Below, piece after piece: positions 8,035 to 16,808 of a stretch of 64,000 nt of DNA (position 1 is the stretch's first letter; each line of letters opens with the position of its first letter). This stretch comes from Myxococcus landrumus (GTDB lineage Bacteria; Myxococcota; Myxococcia; Myxococcales; Myxococcaceae). The translations under genes and the position numbers were made by a program. The notes below the pieces were generated by a model that saw only the letters and a list, made by a program, of their open reading frames with translations, made no database searches and was not told where the DNA came from. Location of the stretch: contig NZ_CP071091.1 in assembly GCF_017301635.1 (NCBI RefSeq), forward strand, positions 5,096,001 to 5,160,000, written 5' to 3'.

Positions 8035-10158
8035 TCACTCCGAGGACAACTGCGGCGCGGCGCGCACCGTGGCGTGGTGGAGCACGGTGAGCTGACGCAC
8101 CAGCCGGTCCATCTGGGTGCTGAAGAGCGCATCCGCGCCCTCCTCCCGCACCCAGCCCCTGGGCAAGGGCGACGGCGCGCGCCGATGCTCCACCGAGAGC
8201 GCCAGGTCCTCGAGCACGCCGCCCGCGTAGCTCGCGACCGGGGACAAGTCCTGACGGCCATGCCATTGCAGGCTCGCGGCCACGGCCGTCACCGCGGCAC
8301 CGAAGCGACGCGCATACGCGAGCAACGCCATGGTGGGCTCGAGCTGCCGTGAGGACCCTCGCCACTCGGTGAGCAGCCGCTGGAAGGATGCCTCCGCGGA
8401 TAACAACCGGATGCCCAGCTTGCGGCGTGCCTCGCGGACTTCGGGCTCGGAGTCCGAGCGCGCGGCGGCCACGCTCAACAAGTAGTCGCGGTCGGCACGC
8501 AGCGCGCTGGCCACCTCCTCCGGGAATCGCGAGCGTTCGGGGCTGGGCCACAACAACCGCGCGCCGATGAGCGCCAGCGCGCCCCCCAACAGCGTGTTGG
8601 AGATGCGCACGCCCGCGAGCTCCCAATCTCCTGTCTGTATTTCAGCCAGCAACACCAGCGCGGGCGCGAGGAGCACCTGGAAGGCCGAGAAGCTCAAGGG
8701 CTTCACCGCGATGGCCACGGCGAAGAACGCCATGATGGCGACGAGGAGCACGGCCGGCTCTCGCACCAGCACGACGAGCCCCGCCGCCAGCGCACCACCG
8801 AGCAACGTGCCCGCCGCGCGCTCCAGGCCCCGACGAAACGTCATGCCCGAGTACGGCTGGAGCACGACGATGACGGTGATGATGACCCAGTAGCCGTGGT
8901 CCAGCCCCAGCATCCGCACGAGTCCTGTCGCCAGCGCCGCGGTGACGCCCAATCTCAGCGCATGGCGGAAGATGACGGAGTCCACGCTCAGGTTGTCGCG
9001 GAGCGGCTCCAGGACAGGACGGCTCCGCTGCGAGGCGGGATGGGGCCCCATGGGCAGGTCCTGCTCGACAGGGCGCCCGTCCTCGAGGTGGTCGGCCACG
9101 TCCAGCAGTGCGTCGGCGTACTCGCGAATCCGGACCAGCAAGGCGATGGCATGCGAGTACGCCGCCCGCGCCGAGTCCGGAAGCGCGCCTTCCGCCGACA
9201 GCGAAGCCATCGCCCGGCGCACCCGGTCCGGGCTCCACGTCGAGGGCGACTCGTCATGCCGCTCCTGCGCCAACGCGAGGGCGATGTGACGCAAGTCCCG
9301 GGCATGCTCCGCGAAGATGCGATGTATCTCCGCGCGCAGCGCATGGTAGCGAGGCTCGCGGGGCGCCACCTCGAGTGTCTCGGGCAGCGCCACCAGCAGC
9401 GCGAGCAAGGCATCCGCGCCTTCGAGCAGGACGAGCAGGTGCTCTCCCCGGTCACTCTCGCCCGCGCGAGAGCGGCGCGTGGACGCAAGCACATCGCGAG
9501 CGGTCTCCAATGACTGACGCGTCCGCGACTCCCAGTCCACGACCTCGACGACATTGACGGGCGCGGGGGGCCCGTCGAGCGGCCATCGCCCCACCTCCTC
9601 CGCCCGGTCCGCCAGCTCCCGGTAGCACTGCGCGATGGCGGAGCGCGCGGGGCGATAGGGCCGCAGCGGCCACAGCACCAGGGACAGGGTCATCGCCCAC
9701 AGCCCGCCCAGGATGAACAACCCCGAGCGCATGAGCGCGGCCGACAGGTCCTGCGCGGGAAGCGCCAGGGACACCACCGTGTAGTTGGCGAGCACCACCC
9801 CCATCAGTCCCGGGGTGTCTCCATACGAGCGACCGAAGCCACACGCCGTGACGCAGACCAGGGTGAAGAAGACAGCGCCCCAGTCAGACAGGTGCAGCGC
9901 GGAGGCGAGCCCCATCACCGCGCCCAGCAGCGTCATCGCCCCCATGGCCAGGGCCCTGTCCCGGTAGGGTCCTCCCCGGTCGACGAGCGTGACGAAGAGG
10001 CCCGCCATGCCCGCCCAGGTCGCCGCGGGCAGGTGCTGTATCGCCGCGATGCCCATGGGCACGCCGACCGCGAGCGCCGCGCGAAGTCCCGCCCCCAGCG
10101 CGGGGCGCGTGCGCTCCACACGGAAGACGGACTCGAGGTGGCGCAAGAGGGTGTTCAT
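8035..10158 (-). CDS. FUSC-family inner-membrane protein (YccS/aromatic-acid exporter type)
   Basis: This 707-residue protein has two homologous membrane halves, each with about five or six hydrophobic helices (roughly residues 20-165 and 375-520). Each half is followed by a soluble helical region. The arrangement matches the FUSC superfamily, which includes YccS, YhfK and the AaeB aromatic acid efflux protein. The ATG at 10158 is chosen because the upstream in-frame extension is charged and antisense to another coding region. It ends a three-gene minus-strand set with the hydrolase-like and LETM1-like genes. Transport function is inferred from family; no substrate is evident. Confidence 0.85.
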   Translation of the reverse strand: MNTLLRHLESVFRVERTRPALGAGLRAALAVGVPMGIAAIQHLPAATWAGMAGLFVTLVDRGGPYRDRALAMGAMTLLGAVMGLASALHLSDWGAVFFTLVCVTACGFGRSYGDTPGLMGVVLANYTVVSLALPAQDLSAALMRSGLFILGGLWAMTLSLVLWPLRPYRPARSAIAQCYRELADRAEEVGRWPLDGPPAPVNVVEVVDWESRTRQSLETARDVLASTRRSRAGESDRGEHLLVLLEGADALLALLVALPETLEVAPREPRYHALRAEIHRIFAEHARDLRHIALALAQERHDESPSTWSPDRVRRAMASLSAEGALPDSARAAYSHAIALLVRIREYADALLDVADHLEDGRPVEQDLPMGPHPASQRSRPVLEPLRDNLSVDSVIFRHALRLGVTAALATGLVRMLGLDHGYWVIITVIVVLQPYSGMTFRRGLERAAGTLLGGALAAGLVVLVREPAVLLVAIMAFFAVAIAVKPLSFSAFQVLLAPALVLLAEIQTGDWELAGVRISNTLLGGALALIGARLLWPSPERSRFPEEVASALRADRDYLLSVAAARSDSEPEVREARRKLGIRLLSAEASFQRLLTEWRGSSRQLEPTMALLAYARRFGAAVTAVAASLQWHGRQDLSPVASYAGGVLEDLALSVEHRRAPSPLPRGWVREEGADALFSTQMDRLVRQLTVLHHATVRAAPQLSSE

Positions 10159-10204
10159 CGGGCAACGGACTCCCTCTTCTCGCGAAGGCCCTCCCCCGCG
10201 CGCA

Positions 10205-10894
10205 TCAGACGTCCCCGCCCATCCACTCCACGACGCCAGGCCCCGCGACGGCGCGGAAGCAGTCCGCGAACCAGGCCGCCGCCATGCGCGCCGCGCGGAC
10301 GCGAGGCTCCACCTCGGGGAACCCTCGGCTGGCCCCGTCGACGAGCTGGACCGCCTTGCGCGTCTCGCCTCCCAACCCCGACAACACCCCTCGCACCAGA
10401 CGCACCCGGTCCGCGTCGTCCCCCGCGCCCAGCAGCAGCGTGGGCACTCGCACCTCGGACAGGAACACGCCCGCCAGGTCCGGCCGCCCACCCAACGTCA
10501 CCACCGCCTGCACCCCCTGCGGCCGGTGCGCCGCCGCCACGAGCACCGCGGCCGACCCCAGCCCCGCTCCGAGATATCCCACCGGCAGCAAGGACAACGC
10601 ATCGTCGCGCTGAAGCCAGTCGCGAGCCACCTCCAGCCGGTACGCGATGAGCTCCGCATGCGCGCCATCGCGCGCCGTCCAGTCCTCGGCCAGCGACTCG
10701 TCCGCCGTGCGCCACGCCAGCTCCAACGTCACCAGCCCCGCGGCATGAAGGACCTCGCGCACCGGAGCCCCCAGCGGCCCGTCCTCGTCACTCACGAGCA
10801 GCACCAGGCCGCTCGCCCGCTCCGGGACACACAGCCGCCCCGAGAGCAGGCGACCGGCGACGCCGACCTCCACGTCACGCTCGTGTACGCGCAT
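10205..10894 (-). CDS. dienelactone-hydrolase-like alpha/beta-hydrolase lacking catalytic residues
   Basis: This 229-residue protein aligns by eye with the small alpha/beta-hydrolases often fused to phosphoribosyltransferases. It keeps VGYLGAGLGSAA, VVTLGGRPDLAG and VPTLLLGAGDD. In that family the nucleophile elbow reads GASTGA; here Ser is replaced by Gly (GAGLGS). The late THLFEEPG-like histidine region reads ASRGFPEVEP, so the His also appears lost. The protein is therefore probably a non-catalytic binding protein. The ATG at 10894 is preceded by GGGAGGAG; the in-frame GTG at 10909 overlaps that site and is unlikely. It lies 46 bases upstream of the FUSC gene. Confidence 0.75.
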   Translation of the reverse strand: MRVHERDVEVGVAGRLLSGRLCVPERASGLVLLVSDEDGPLGAPVREVLHAAGLVTLELAWRTADESLAEDWTARDGAHAELIAYRLEVARDWLQRDDALSLLPVGYLGAGLGSAAVLVAAAHRPQGVQAVVTLGGRPDLAGVFLSEVRVPTLLLGAGDDADRVRLVRGVLSGLGGETRKAVQLVDGASRGFPEVEPRVRAARMAAAWFADCFRAVAGPGVVEWMGGDV

Positions 10895-11000
10895 CGACAC
10901 TCCTCCCACGGAGCAAGGGCACCACGCGGGCCCGGAGCCGTCCCCTCAAGCTGGGGCTCCTCCTCGCCAACGGCACGCCTTCACGCCCGGAGGCGACACG

Positions 11001-11023
11001 GGCCGGCGACCAGGCGCCCGGCC
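11001..11023 (-). terminator. possible terminator after the LETM1-like gene
   Basis: GGCCGG and CCGGCC arms of six bases, with an 11-base loop, lie 8 bases after the stop codon on the minus strand. No T-run follows, so support is weak. Confidence 0.35.
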
Positions 11024-11030
11024 TCCCTGC

Positions 11031-12419
11031 TCACACCGCCTCGCGCTCCGGACCGACGTCCTCGCCGTCCTCCGGCAACGCGGCGGGCGCATCGTCCTGG
11101 AACGAGCTGGGCAGCAGGCTGAACGGCAGCACCTTGGCCAGCGCCGCCAGGAGCAGGAACCCTCCCGGCGCCGCGAAGATGGCGAGCGCGGGAATCGCCT
11201 TGGCCACGTCGATGAGCTGCGCACGCATGCGCCGCCGCTCATCCCCGGTGAGCTTCTGGCGCCGCGCCACCTTCGTGAGCAGCACCGCCAGGTCCCCCGT
11301 CTCGCGGACCTCCTGCATCAGCCGGTAGAAGTTCTTCTCCAGCGCCTCCTGCATGCCCGCCACCATGTCGTCGCCCATGGCGCTGGCCGCGTCCCGCACC
11401 GTGAACACATCCACGATGGAGCGATGGCGCGCGTAGAACTCGGCCATCTCCAGCTCCAGCCGGCGCAGCTCCTCCTTCGGCACATGCAGCGCGTTCGCCA
11501 GCTCGTCGATGAACGCGCGCTCCCGCCGCGTGCGCCGCCCATCCACCAGCGCCGCCAGCAGCGTCTGCTCCAGCAGGAAGTGCCGCAGGTCCACGCTGCG
11601 CACCTGCCGCACCACGTCCCGCACCGAGCGCCGCCGCTCGAAGGACTGCTTCACCGCCGCCTTCAGCTCCGACGCAATCTCCGCCGGCAGCCGCAAGTCC
11701 TCCACCTGCTTGAGGATGGCCCGCCGCGCGGGAGTCCCCGGCAGCCGGTCCACACACGCAAGCCCCGTCAGCACGTCCACCAGCAGCGCCTTCTGCTTCG
11801 CCGCGAAGTGCAGCCGCCGTCGGGCCTGCTCCCGGAGCAGCCGCCCGCTCGCGAAGTAGTCGATGGCCTGCCGGCAGAACAACTGCGCGTCCGCGTACTG
11901 CGCGCCGTTGTGCAGCACCAGCCCGTAGACAGGGTCTCCCGCCAGCGTCGGCTCGCGCTTGCGCAGCGCCACCTCCACCTTCCCCACCTGCCGCTTCGTC
12001 ACGGGCTTGCCCGACGCGATGCGCTCCGCCAGCGACTCGGCCAGCGCCAGCTCTCCGGACAGGACGGCGAAGAGCACGAGCAACTGCTCCACCCGCGCAC
12101 GGTCCGGCGCGCCCACCTGCCGCGCCAACTCCAGCGCCATCAGGGCCAGCGTGCGAACCACCGCGTGGAACAGCCGCTCCCCCTGCGCGCGGGCCTGAAG
12201 CTCCAGGTCCGCGCCAGGGTCCGCGACCGAGGGCGGGTCCGCCGGCGTGCCATAGAGCAACCCGCTGGCGCGCAAGGTGCGGCGCAGATACGCCCGGGCA
12301 CGGGCACGGCCGGTGCCCAGTCGCAAGGCGGTCTCCTCCGGAGCAGGCGCGCCCATGTGGGCGGCGACTGCTTCGTTGAGGAGCGGAGCGAGCCACCCCG
12401 CCTTGCTGAAATCCAACAC
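11031..12419 (-). CDS. LETM1-like protein with TerB-like domain
   Basis: This is a 462-residue protein. The C-terminal part (KLTGDERRRMRAQLIDVAK, AIFAAPGGFLLLAALAKVLPF, LLPSSF) resembles the LETM1-related domain, named for the mitochondrial inner-membrane ion-exchange protein. It contains a single hydrophobic segment at about 410-430. The middle (about 265-345, including LLEQTLLAALVDGRRTRRERAFIDELA) resembles a TerB-type helical domain. The N-terminal third is helical and unrecognised. It is probably membrane-associated, but bacterial members have no defined function. It heads the set containing the hydrolase-like and FUSC genes, with a 136-base gap in between, so cotranscription is uncertain. 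Confidence 0.7.
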   Translation of the reverse strand: MLDFSKAGWLAPLLNEAVAAHMGAPAPEETALRLGTGRARARAYLRRTLRASGLLYGTPADPPSVADPGADLELQARAQGERLFHAVVRTLALMALELARQVGAPDRARVEQLLVLFAVLSGELALAESLAERIASGKPVTKRQVGKVEVALRKREPTLAGDPVYGLVLHNGAQYADAQLFCRQAIDYFASGRLLREQARRRLHFAAKQKALLVDVLTGLACVDRLPGTPARRAILKQVEDLRLPAEIASELKAAVKQSFERRRSVRDVVRQVRSVDLRHFLLEQTLLAALVDGRRTRRERAFIDELANALHVPKEELRRLELEMAEFYARHRSIVDVFTVRDAASAMGDDMVAGMQEALEKNFYRLMQEVRETGDLAVLLTKVARRQKLTGDERRRMRAQLIDVAKAIPALAIFAAPGGFLLLAALAKVLPFSLLPSSFQDDAPAALPEDGEDVGPEREAV

Positions 12420-12593
12420 CAGAACACCCCCGGACCCACCGTCATCCGCGCCGTGGCAGTCCGGCGGATGTAACCCACCCGCCCTCGGGTTTCCACCCGC
12501 CCACCCCGGGATTGACGGCCCGGAGTCAGCGACTTGAGAACCGGGACTTCTACGAGTCCGGAAGAGTACCGCGCCGGACAGAGTCCCTTGGGA

Positions 12594-13436
12594 CTACAGC
12601 GCCGTGGCCTTCCCCGGCACCAGCTCCACCACCTTCGTCGAGCCGCGCACCTTCTTCAGCGCGCCACGCAGCTCCTCGGGCGTCCCCTGGAGCAACGGGA
12701 AGGTGCCGTAGTGCATGGGCACCACGCTCTGGACCTTCAGCATCCGCGCCGCCTGCGCCGCCTCCGCGGGCCCCATGGTGAAGTGCCCGCCAATGGGCAG
12801 CATCGCCACCGTGGGCTTGAACTGGGTGGCGATGAGGGACATGGACTCGAACGCCCCCGTGTCACCCGCGTGATACAGCGTGGGCCCCTTCTCGATTTCC
12901 ACCACGTAGCCCATGGGCGCCCCGGCGTACTGCGGCGCCTGCTTCGGGTCGGTCTGGTAGCTGCTGGAGTGCACCGCCTCCACCAGGTGAATCGTCGCGT
13001 CCTTCACCTTGAACGTCCCGCCCGGGTTGGCCCCCACGCCCTGCGCCTCCGGCAGGCCCAGCAGGTTCACCAGCTCGAAGGAGCCGAACACCTTCGCGCC
13101 CGTCTTCTGCGCCAGCTCCTTCGTCTCTCCGACATGGTCGAAGTGGCCATGCGTCACGAGGATGGCGTCCAGCGCCTCCGGCTGCGGCACGTCCTTGGGC
13201 GCCTTGGGGTTGCTGAGCCACGGGTCGATGGCAATCACCGCCCCGCCCGGCGTGCGCACCACGAAGGCCGCGTGCCCCCACCACGTCGCCTCCGTCTTGC
13301 CCTGGGTGGCCGCGGCCTTCCCCGCCTCGGGCTTCTTCGCCGCCGGGGCCGGGGCCGCCGGTGCGCCCTGCGCGCGCGCCACTCCGGTGAAAGCCAGCAA
13401 TGCCCCCACCGCGACTGCCATGAGCTCGTTTCGCAT
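12594..13436 (-). CDS. exported metal-dependent hydrolase, metallo-beta-lactamase fold (UPF0173-like)
   Basis: The 280-residue protein begins with a Sec signal peptide (residues 1-22, AxA-type end GVARA). After an Ala/Pro/Lys-rich linker it has a metallo-beta-lactamase fold of the UPF0173 type. WWGHAAFVV at 52-60 and the zinc-binding VTHGHFDHVGE at 94-104 are present, followed by YHAGDTG and PMHYGTFP, which supply the remaining metal ligands. It is chemically intact and should be an active periplasmic or secreted hydrolase of unknown substrate. Most UPF0173 proteins are cytoplasmic, so the signal peptide is notable. It is divergent from the HSP90-like gene. Confidence 0.88.
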   Translation of the reverse strand: MRNELMAVAVGALLAFTGVARAQGAPAAPAPAAKKPEAGKAAATQGKTEATWWGHAAFVVRTPGGAVIAIDPWLSNPKAPKDVPQPEALDAILVTHGHFDHVGETKELAQKTGAKVFGSFELVNLLGLPEAQGVGANPGGTFKVKDATIHLVEAVHSSSYQTDPKQAPQYAGAPMGYVVEIEKGPTLYHAGDTGAFESMSLIATQFKPTVAMLPIGGHFTMGPAEAAQAARMLKVQSVVPMHYGTFPLLQGTPEELRGALKKVRGSTKVVELVPGKATAL

Positions 13437-13516
13437 GGTTGTCCTCTCTTGGGTCGAACGACCTGTGACTGTGCCGGAGGGCCCTCTGGGGGCATTCCCT
13501 CGGCCGGGCCGCCGCT

Positions 13517-13531
13517 TGGCACTGTCCGGGC
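13517..13531 (+). promoter_or_regulatory. weak sigma-54-type promoter match upstream of the HSP90-like gene
   Basis: TGGCAC at 13517-13522 and GC at 13530-13531 have the exact GG-to-GC spacing of 10 bases required by sigma-54. The -12 element, however, reads GGGC instead of TTGC. It lies about 135 bases before the likely start codon. Myxobacteria use sigma-54 extensively, so it is worth listing, but the match could be chance. Confidence 0.25.
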
Positions 13532-13664
13532 GGCCATTCAAGGGCCCGCGCACCTCGCCTGCCCCTGAGCGGACAAATGCCCTGGCGAGCCCGCCGCCGC
13601 AATCTCGAAAGTGCCAGGTTCCTGCTCCGCCCCGGCCTTCCCGTGGGCTAACGTCGCGGCAGCC

Positions 13665-15521
13665 GTGGACCACCGATTCCAAGTCAGCCTCCGCGGGGTC
13701 ATCGACCTCCTTTCCCACCACCTCTACAGCTCGCCGGGTGTCTACCTTCGAGAGCTTCTCCAGAACGCCACCGACGCCATCCGTGCGCGGCAGCACCTGG
13801 AGCCCGGCCACACCGGCACCGTCCGGTTGGAGCTGGTGGAGAAACAGGATGGAGGTCCGCCCACCCTTGTCTTCAGCGACGACGGCGTGGGGCTGACGGA
13901 GGAGGAGATTCACCGCTTCCTGGCCACCATCGGCGAGTCCTCCAAGCGCGAGGCCCTGGAGGCCCGGCGCAAGGACTTCATCGGCCAGTTCGGCATCGGC
14001 CTCCTGTCGTGCTTCATGGTCTGCGACGAGCTGCTCCTCGTCACCCGCTCGGCGCGCGGGGACGGGCGCACCCTCGAGTGGCGTGGCCGGCATGACGGCA
14101 CGTACGCGGTGACGCAGTCCGAGCACCCGCTGGCGCGGCCGGGCACCCAGGTGTTCCTCGTCGCCCGTCCGGACATGGCGGAGTGGTTCAACGCGGAGCG
14201 GGTGCGCACGCTCGCCCGCCACTACGGCAGCCTGCTGCCCTTCCCCATCCAGCTCACCGTGAATGGCGAGCAGGAGCGGCTGGACTCGGACGGCGCGCCC
14301 TGGCGCCGCGAGTACGGCAGCGCCTCCGAGCGACGTCAGGCGCTGCTCGAGTACGGGCGCGAGGTCTTCGACACGGACTTCATCGACTGCATCCCCCTGC
14401 GCTCGCAGGCGGGCGATGTGGACGGGGTGGCCTTCGTGCTGCCCCTCTCGCCCAACTTCAACTCGCGGCAGAAGCACCGCGTGTACCTCAAGCACATGCT
14501 GCTGTCGGAGAGCGCGGAGAACCTGCTGCCGGAGTGGGCCTTCTTCGTGAAGTGCGTGGTGAACGCCAACGCGCTGCGCCCCACCGCCAGCCGCGAGTCC
14601 TTCTACGAGGACGACGCGCTGGCCCAGGCCCGCGAGGCGCTGGGGCAAGGGCTGCGCAAGTACCTGATGGACCTGGCGAACGAGGACCCGCGCGCCCTGC
14701 AGCGGCTGATTGGTCTGCACGGGTTGAGCGTGAAGGCGCTGGCGCTGGACGATGATGACTTCTACCGGCTCGTCATCGGCTGGCTCCCGTTCGAGACCTC
14801 GCTGGGCGTGACGACCCTGACCGAGTACCGCCGCGCCCATCCCGTGGTGCGCTACACGGCGACGCTGGATGGCTTCCGTCAGGTGGCGCGCGTGGCCGGA
14901 GCGCAGGGCCTGTGCATCATCAACGCGGCGTATACGCACGACGCCGCGCTGCTGGAGAAGCTGTCGCGAGTCATCCCGGATGCCCAGGTGGAGCCCTTCT
15001 CCTCGGCGGACCTGCCGCAGAGCTTCGAGGAGCTGTCGATGGACGAGCGGGACGCCGTCTTCCCGCTCCTGCGCACGGCCGAGCAGGTGCTGGCCCCGTT
15101 CCACTGCGGCGTGGTGGTGAAGAAGTTCTTCCCCGCGGAGGTGCCCACGCTCTTCAGCTCGGATGAGGACGGAAGCTTCCGCCGCGACGTGGAGCGGGCG
15201 AGGGACGAGTCCGACGACCTCTACGCCAGTGTGCTGGAGGGCGTCATGGCGGCGGCGAACGCGGAGCCCGCGCAGCTCTGCTTCAACCTGCACAACCCGG
15301 TGGTGCGGCGGCTGGCGGCGGTGACGGACCGGAAGATGATGAAGCTCTCGGTGGAAATGCTCTACGTGCAGGCCCTGTTGCTGGGGCAGCACCCGCTGAG
15401 CGCACAGGAGATGACGCTGTTGAACCAGGGCTTGTTGGGACTCATCTCCGCGCAGCTCGGCGCGGGCGGCGGGACGGGTGGCGAGAATGACGGTGGCGCG
15501 GGCTCCGGGGGACTGCACTGA
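13665..15521 (+). CDS. HSP90/HtpG-family chaperone-like ATPase
   Basis: This is a homodimeric ATP-driven chaperone by family. The GHKL ATP-binding motifs are intact: YLRELLQNATDAI (Mg-binding Asn), FSDDGVGL (adenine-contacting Asp) and IGQFGIGLLS (lid glycines). The middle domain carries the catalytic-loop arginine in PTASRESFY. The C-terminal half is divergent from HtpG, and the protein ends in a Gly-rich tail, so it is a paralogue rather than the main HtpG. I chose GTG at 13665 because family members begin at DHRFQVSLRG; an ATG at 13611 would add 18 residues with no ribosome-binding site. Its stop overlaps the start of the next gene by one base (TGATG), so the two are coupled. Confidence 0.85.
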   Translation: MDHRFQVSLRGVIDLLSHHLYSSPGVYLRELLQNATDAIRARQHLEPGHTGTVRLELVEKQDGGPPTLVFSDDGVGLTEEEIHRFLATIGESSKREALEARRKDFIGQFGIGLLSCFMVCDELLLVTRSARGDGRTLEWRGRHDGTYAVTQSEHPLARPGTQVFLVARPDMAEWFNAERVRTLARHYGSLLPFPIQLTVNGEQERLDSDGAPWRREYGSASERRQALLEYGREVFDTDFIDCIPLRSQAGDVDGVAFVLPLSPNFNSRQKHRVYLKHMLLSESAENLLPEWAFFVKCVVNANALRPTASRESFYEDDALAQAREALGQGLRKYLMDLANEDPRALQRLIGLHGLSVKALALDDDDFYRLVIGWLPFETSLGVTTLTEYRRAHPVVRYTATLDGFRQVARVAGAQGLCIINAAYTHDAALLEKLSRVIPDAQVEPFSSADLPQSFEELSMDERDAVFPLLRTAEQVLAPFHCGVVVKKFFPAEVPTLFSSDEDGSFRRDVERARDESDDLYASVLEGVMAAANAEPAQLCFNLHNPVVRRLAAVTDRKMMKLSVEMLYVQALLLGQHPLSAQEMTLLNQGLLGLISAQLGAGGGTGGENDGGAGSGGLH

Positions 15522-16639
15522 TGGCCGGTGACTGGCGCGAGGAGGCCCAGGCGCTGAGGGACCGGGCCCACCGGCAGAAGGCCAGCGAGAGCAAGGTGCG
15601 CCTGCTGGAAGAAGCGGTGCGCATGGCGGACGCGCACGGCGACGTGGACCTGGGCTACGAGCTGCGCGATGACCTCATCGACGCGGCGACCTTCGGCGGC
15701 TATCCGGACAAGGCCCTGGTGGCCTTCGCGTGGTGCCGGGGTCAGCAGAAGAAGGACCCGGAGCGCTTCGACCCGGAGGGCCTGCTCTGGAAGCAGAAGT
15801 GGGTGGTGGGGCGCATCAAGGAGTTCCCGCATATCTCCCGGAAGCAGATTGCCGACGCGCTGGAGGACATCGAGCAGTGCTTCACCCGGGTGAACGCGGG
15901 GAAGCGCTCGGTGCTGAAGCTGCGCTACCAGGCGGCTCGGGACATGGGGGACTCGCCCACGGAGGTGGACCGGCTGTGGGAGGCGTGGCTCGCCGCGCCC
16001 CGGGACCACCTGACGGACTGTCGCGCGTGTGAGCTGGATGACGAGCTGGACCACCACGTCGAGAAGGCCGAGTGGGAGCTGGCGCTGCGCAAGGCGAAGC
16101 CCATCGTCGAGGGGCGCGTGAAGTGCGCGGAGATTCCGCACCTGACGCTGGGCACGATGCTGTACCCGCTGTTCAAGCTCGGGGACTACGAGCAGGCGGC
16201 GGAGCTTCACCGGCGCGGCTACCCGATGGTGTCGAAGAACCGCGACTTCCTGGCCACGGTGGGCGACCACATCGAGTTCCTCGCGCTGACGGACAACCTC
16301 GCGCGCGGGCTCTCGCTGATGGAGAAGCACCTGGAGTGGACGCTGGACCACGGCAGCTTCAATGACCGGTTCATCTTCCTCGTCGCGTCCACCTTCCTGC
16401 TGGAGCAGGTGAAGGCCGAGGGAGCGCGGGACGTGGTGAGCCTGCGCCTGACGAAGGCGTTCCCCGAGCACCGTGAGGACGGCGGCTACGAGGTGACGGC
16501 CCTGCACGCGTGGATGCTCAAGCAGGCCAGGGACATCGCCACGCGGTTCGACACGCGCAATGGCACGGACCGCTACGCCCGGAGGCTCGCGCGCGTGCAG
16601 CGGCTCACCGAGGAAGTGCGCGACTTCCCCCTCGACTGA
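15521..16639 (+). CDS. helical-repeat protein coupled to the HSP90-like gene
   Basis: This 372-residue, all-helical protein has TPR-like character: EEAVRMADAHGDVDLGYELRD, YPDKALVAFAWC, KLGDYEQAAELHRRGYP and LARGLSLMEKHLEW. No signal peptide or membrane segment is seen. It is translationally coupled to the HSP90-like gene (TGATG overlap), so the products likely work together. TPR proteins are classical HSP90 co-chaperones in eukaryotes, which makes a client adaptor role attractive, but this is inference. A CRAC motif (DCRACELDDELDHHVEKA) mid-protein might bind metal. Not assigned to a named family. Confidence 0.75.
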   Translation: MAGDWREEAQALRDRAHRQKASESKVRLLEEAVRMADAHGDVDLGYELRDDLIDAATFGGYPDKALVAFAWCRGQQKKDPERFDPEGLLWKQKWVVGRIKEFPHISRKQIADALEDIEQCFTRVNAGKRSVLKLRYQAARDMGDSPTEVDRLWEAWLAAPRDHLTDCRACELDDELDHHVEKAEWELALRKAKPIVEGRVKCAEIPHLTLGTMLYPLFKLGDYEQAAELHRRGYPMVSKNRDFLATVGDHIEFLALTDNLARGLSLMEKHLEWTLDHGSFNDRFIFLVASTFLLEQVKAEGARDVVSLRLTKAFPEHREDGGYEVTALHAWMLKQARDIATRFDTRNGTDRYARRLARVQRLTEEVRDFPLD

Positions 16640-16768
16640 AGACGCCCCCGCGCGCACGCCGCCGCTGACCTCGAGCGACGTGCATCCCGTGGCCCCACCC
16701 AGGGGCGACGCGGAGGGTGGCCTCACCCAACCCCGCGTCGAGCCGCGAGGCCCTCGCGAGACGCGGAT

Positions 16769-16801
16769 GGCCCGGTGCCAGCATCAGCGCGGCACCGGGC
16801 C
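16769..16801. terminator. strong bidirectional terminator hairpin
   Basis: Perfect 11-base arms, GGCCCGGTGCC and GGCACCGGGCC, enclose an 11-base loop between the convergent TPR-like gene and tex, ending 7 bases from the tex stop. Confidence 0.7.
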
Positions 16802-16808
16802 GTGCGAC

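Noticed and set aside
13437..15518. A continuous open frame running upstream of the UPF0173-type gene, antisense to the HSP90-like gene
   Set aside because: It is a GC-rich shadow of the HSP90-like gene. The real protein starts at the signal peptide at 13436.
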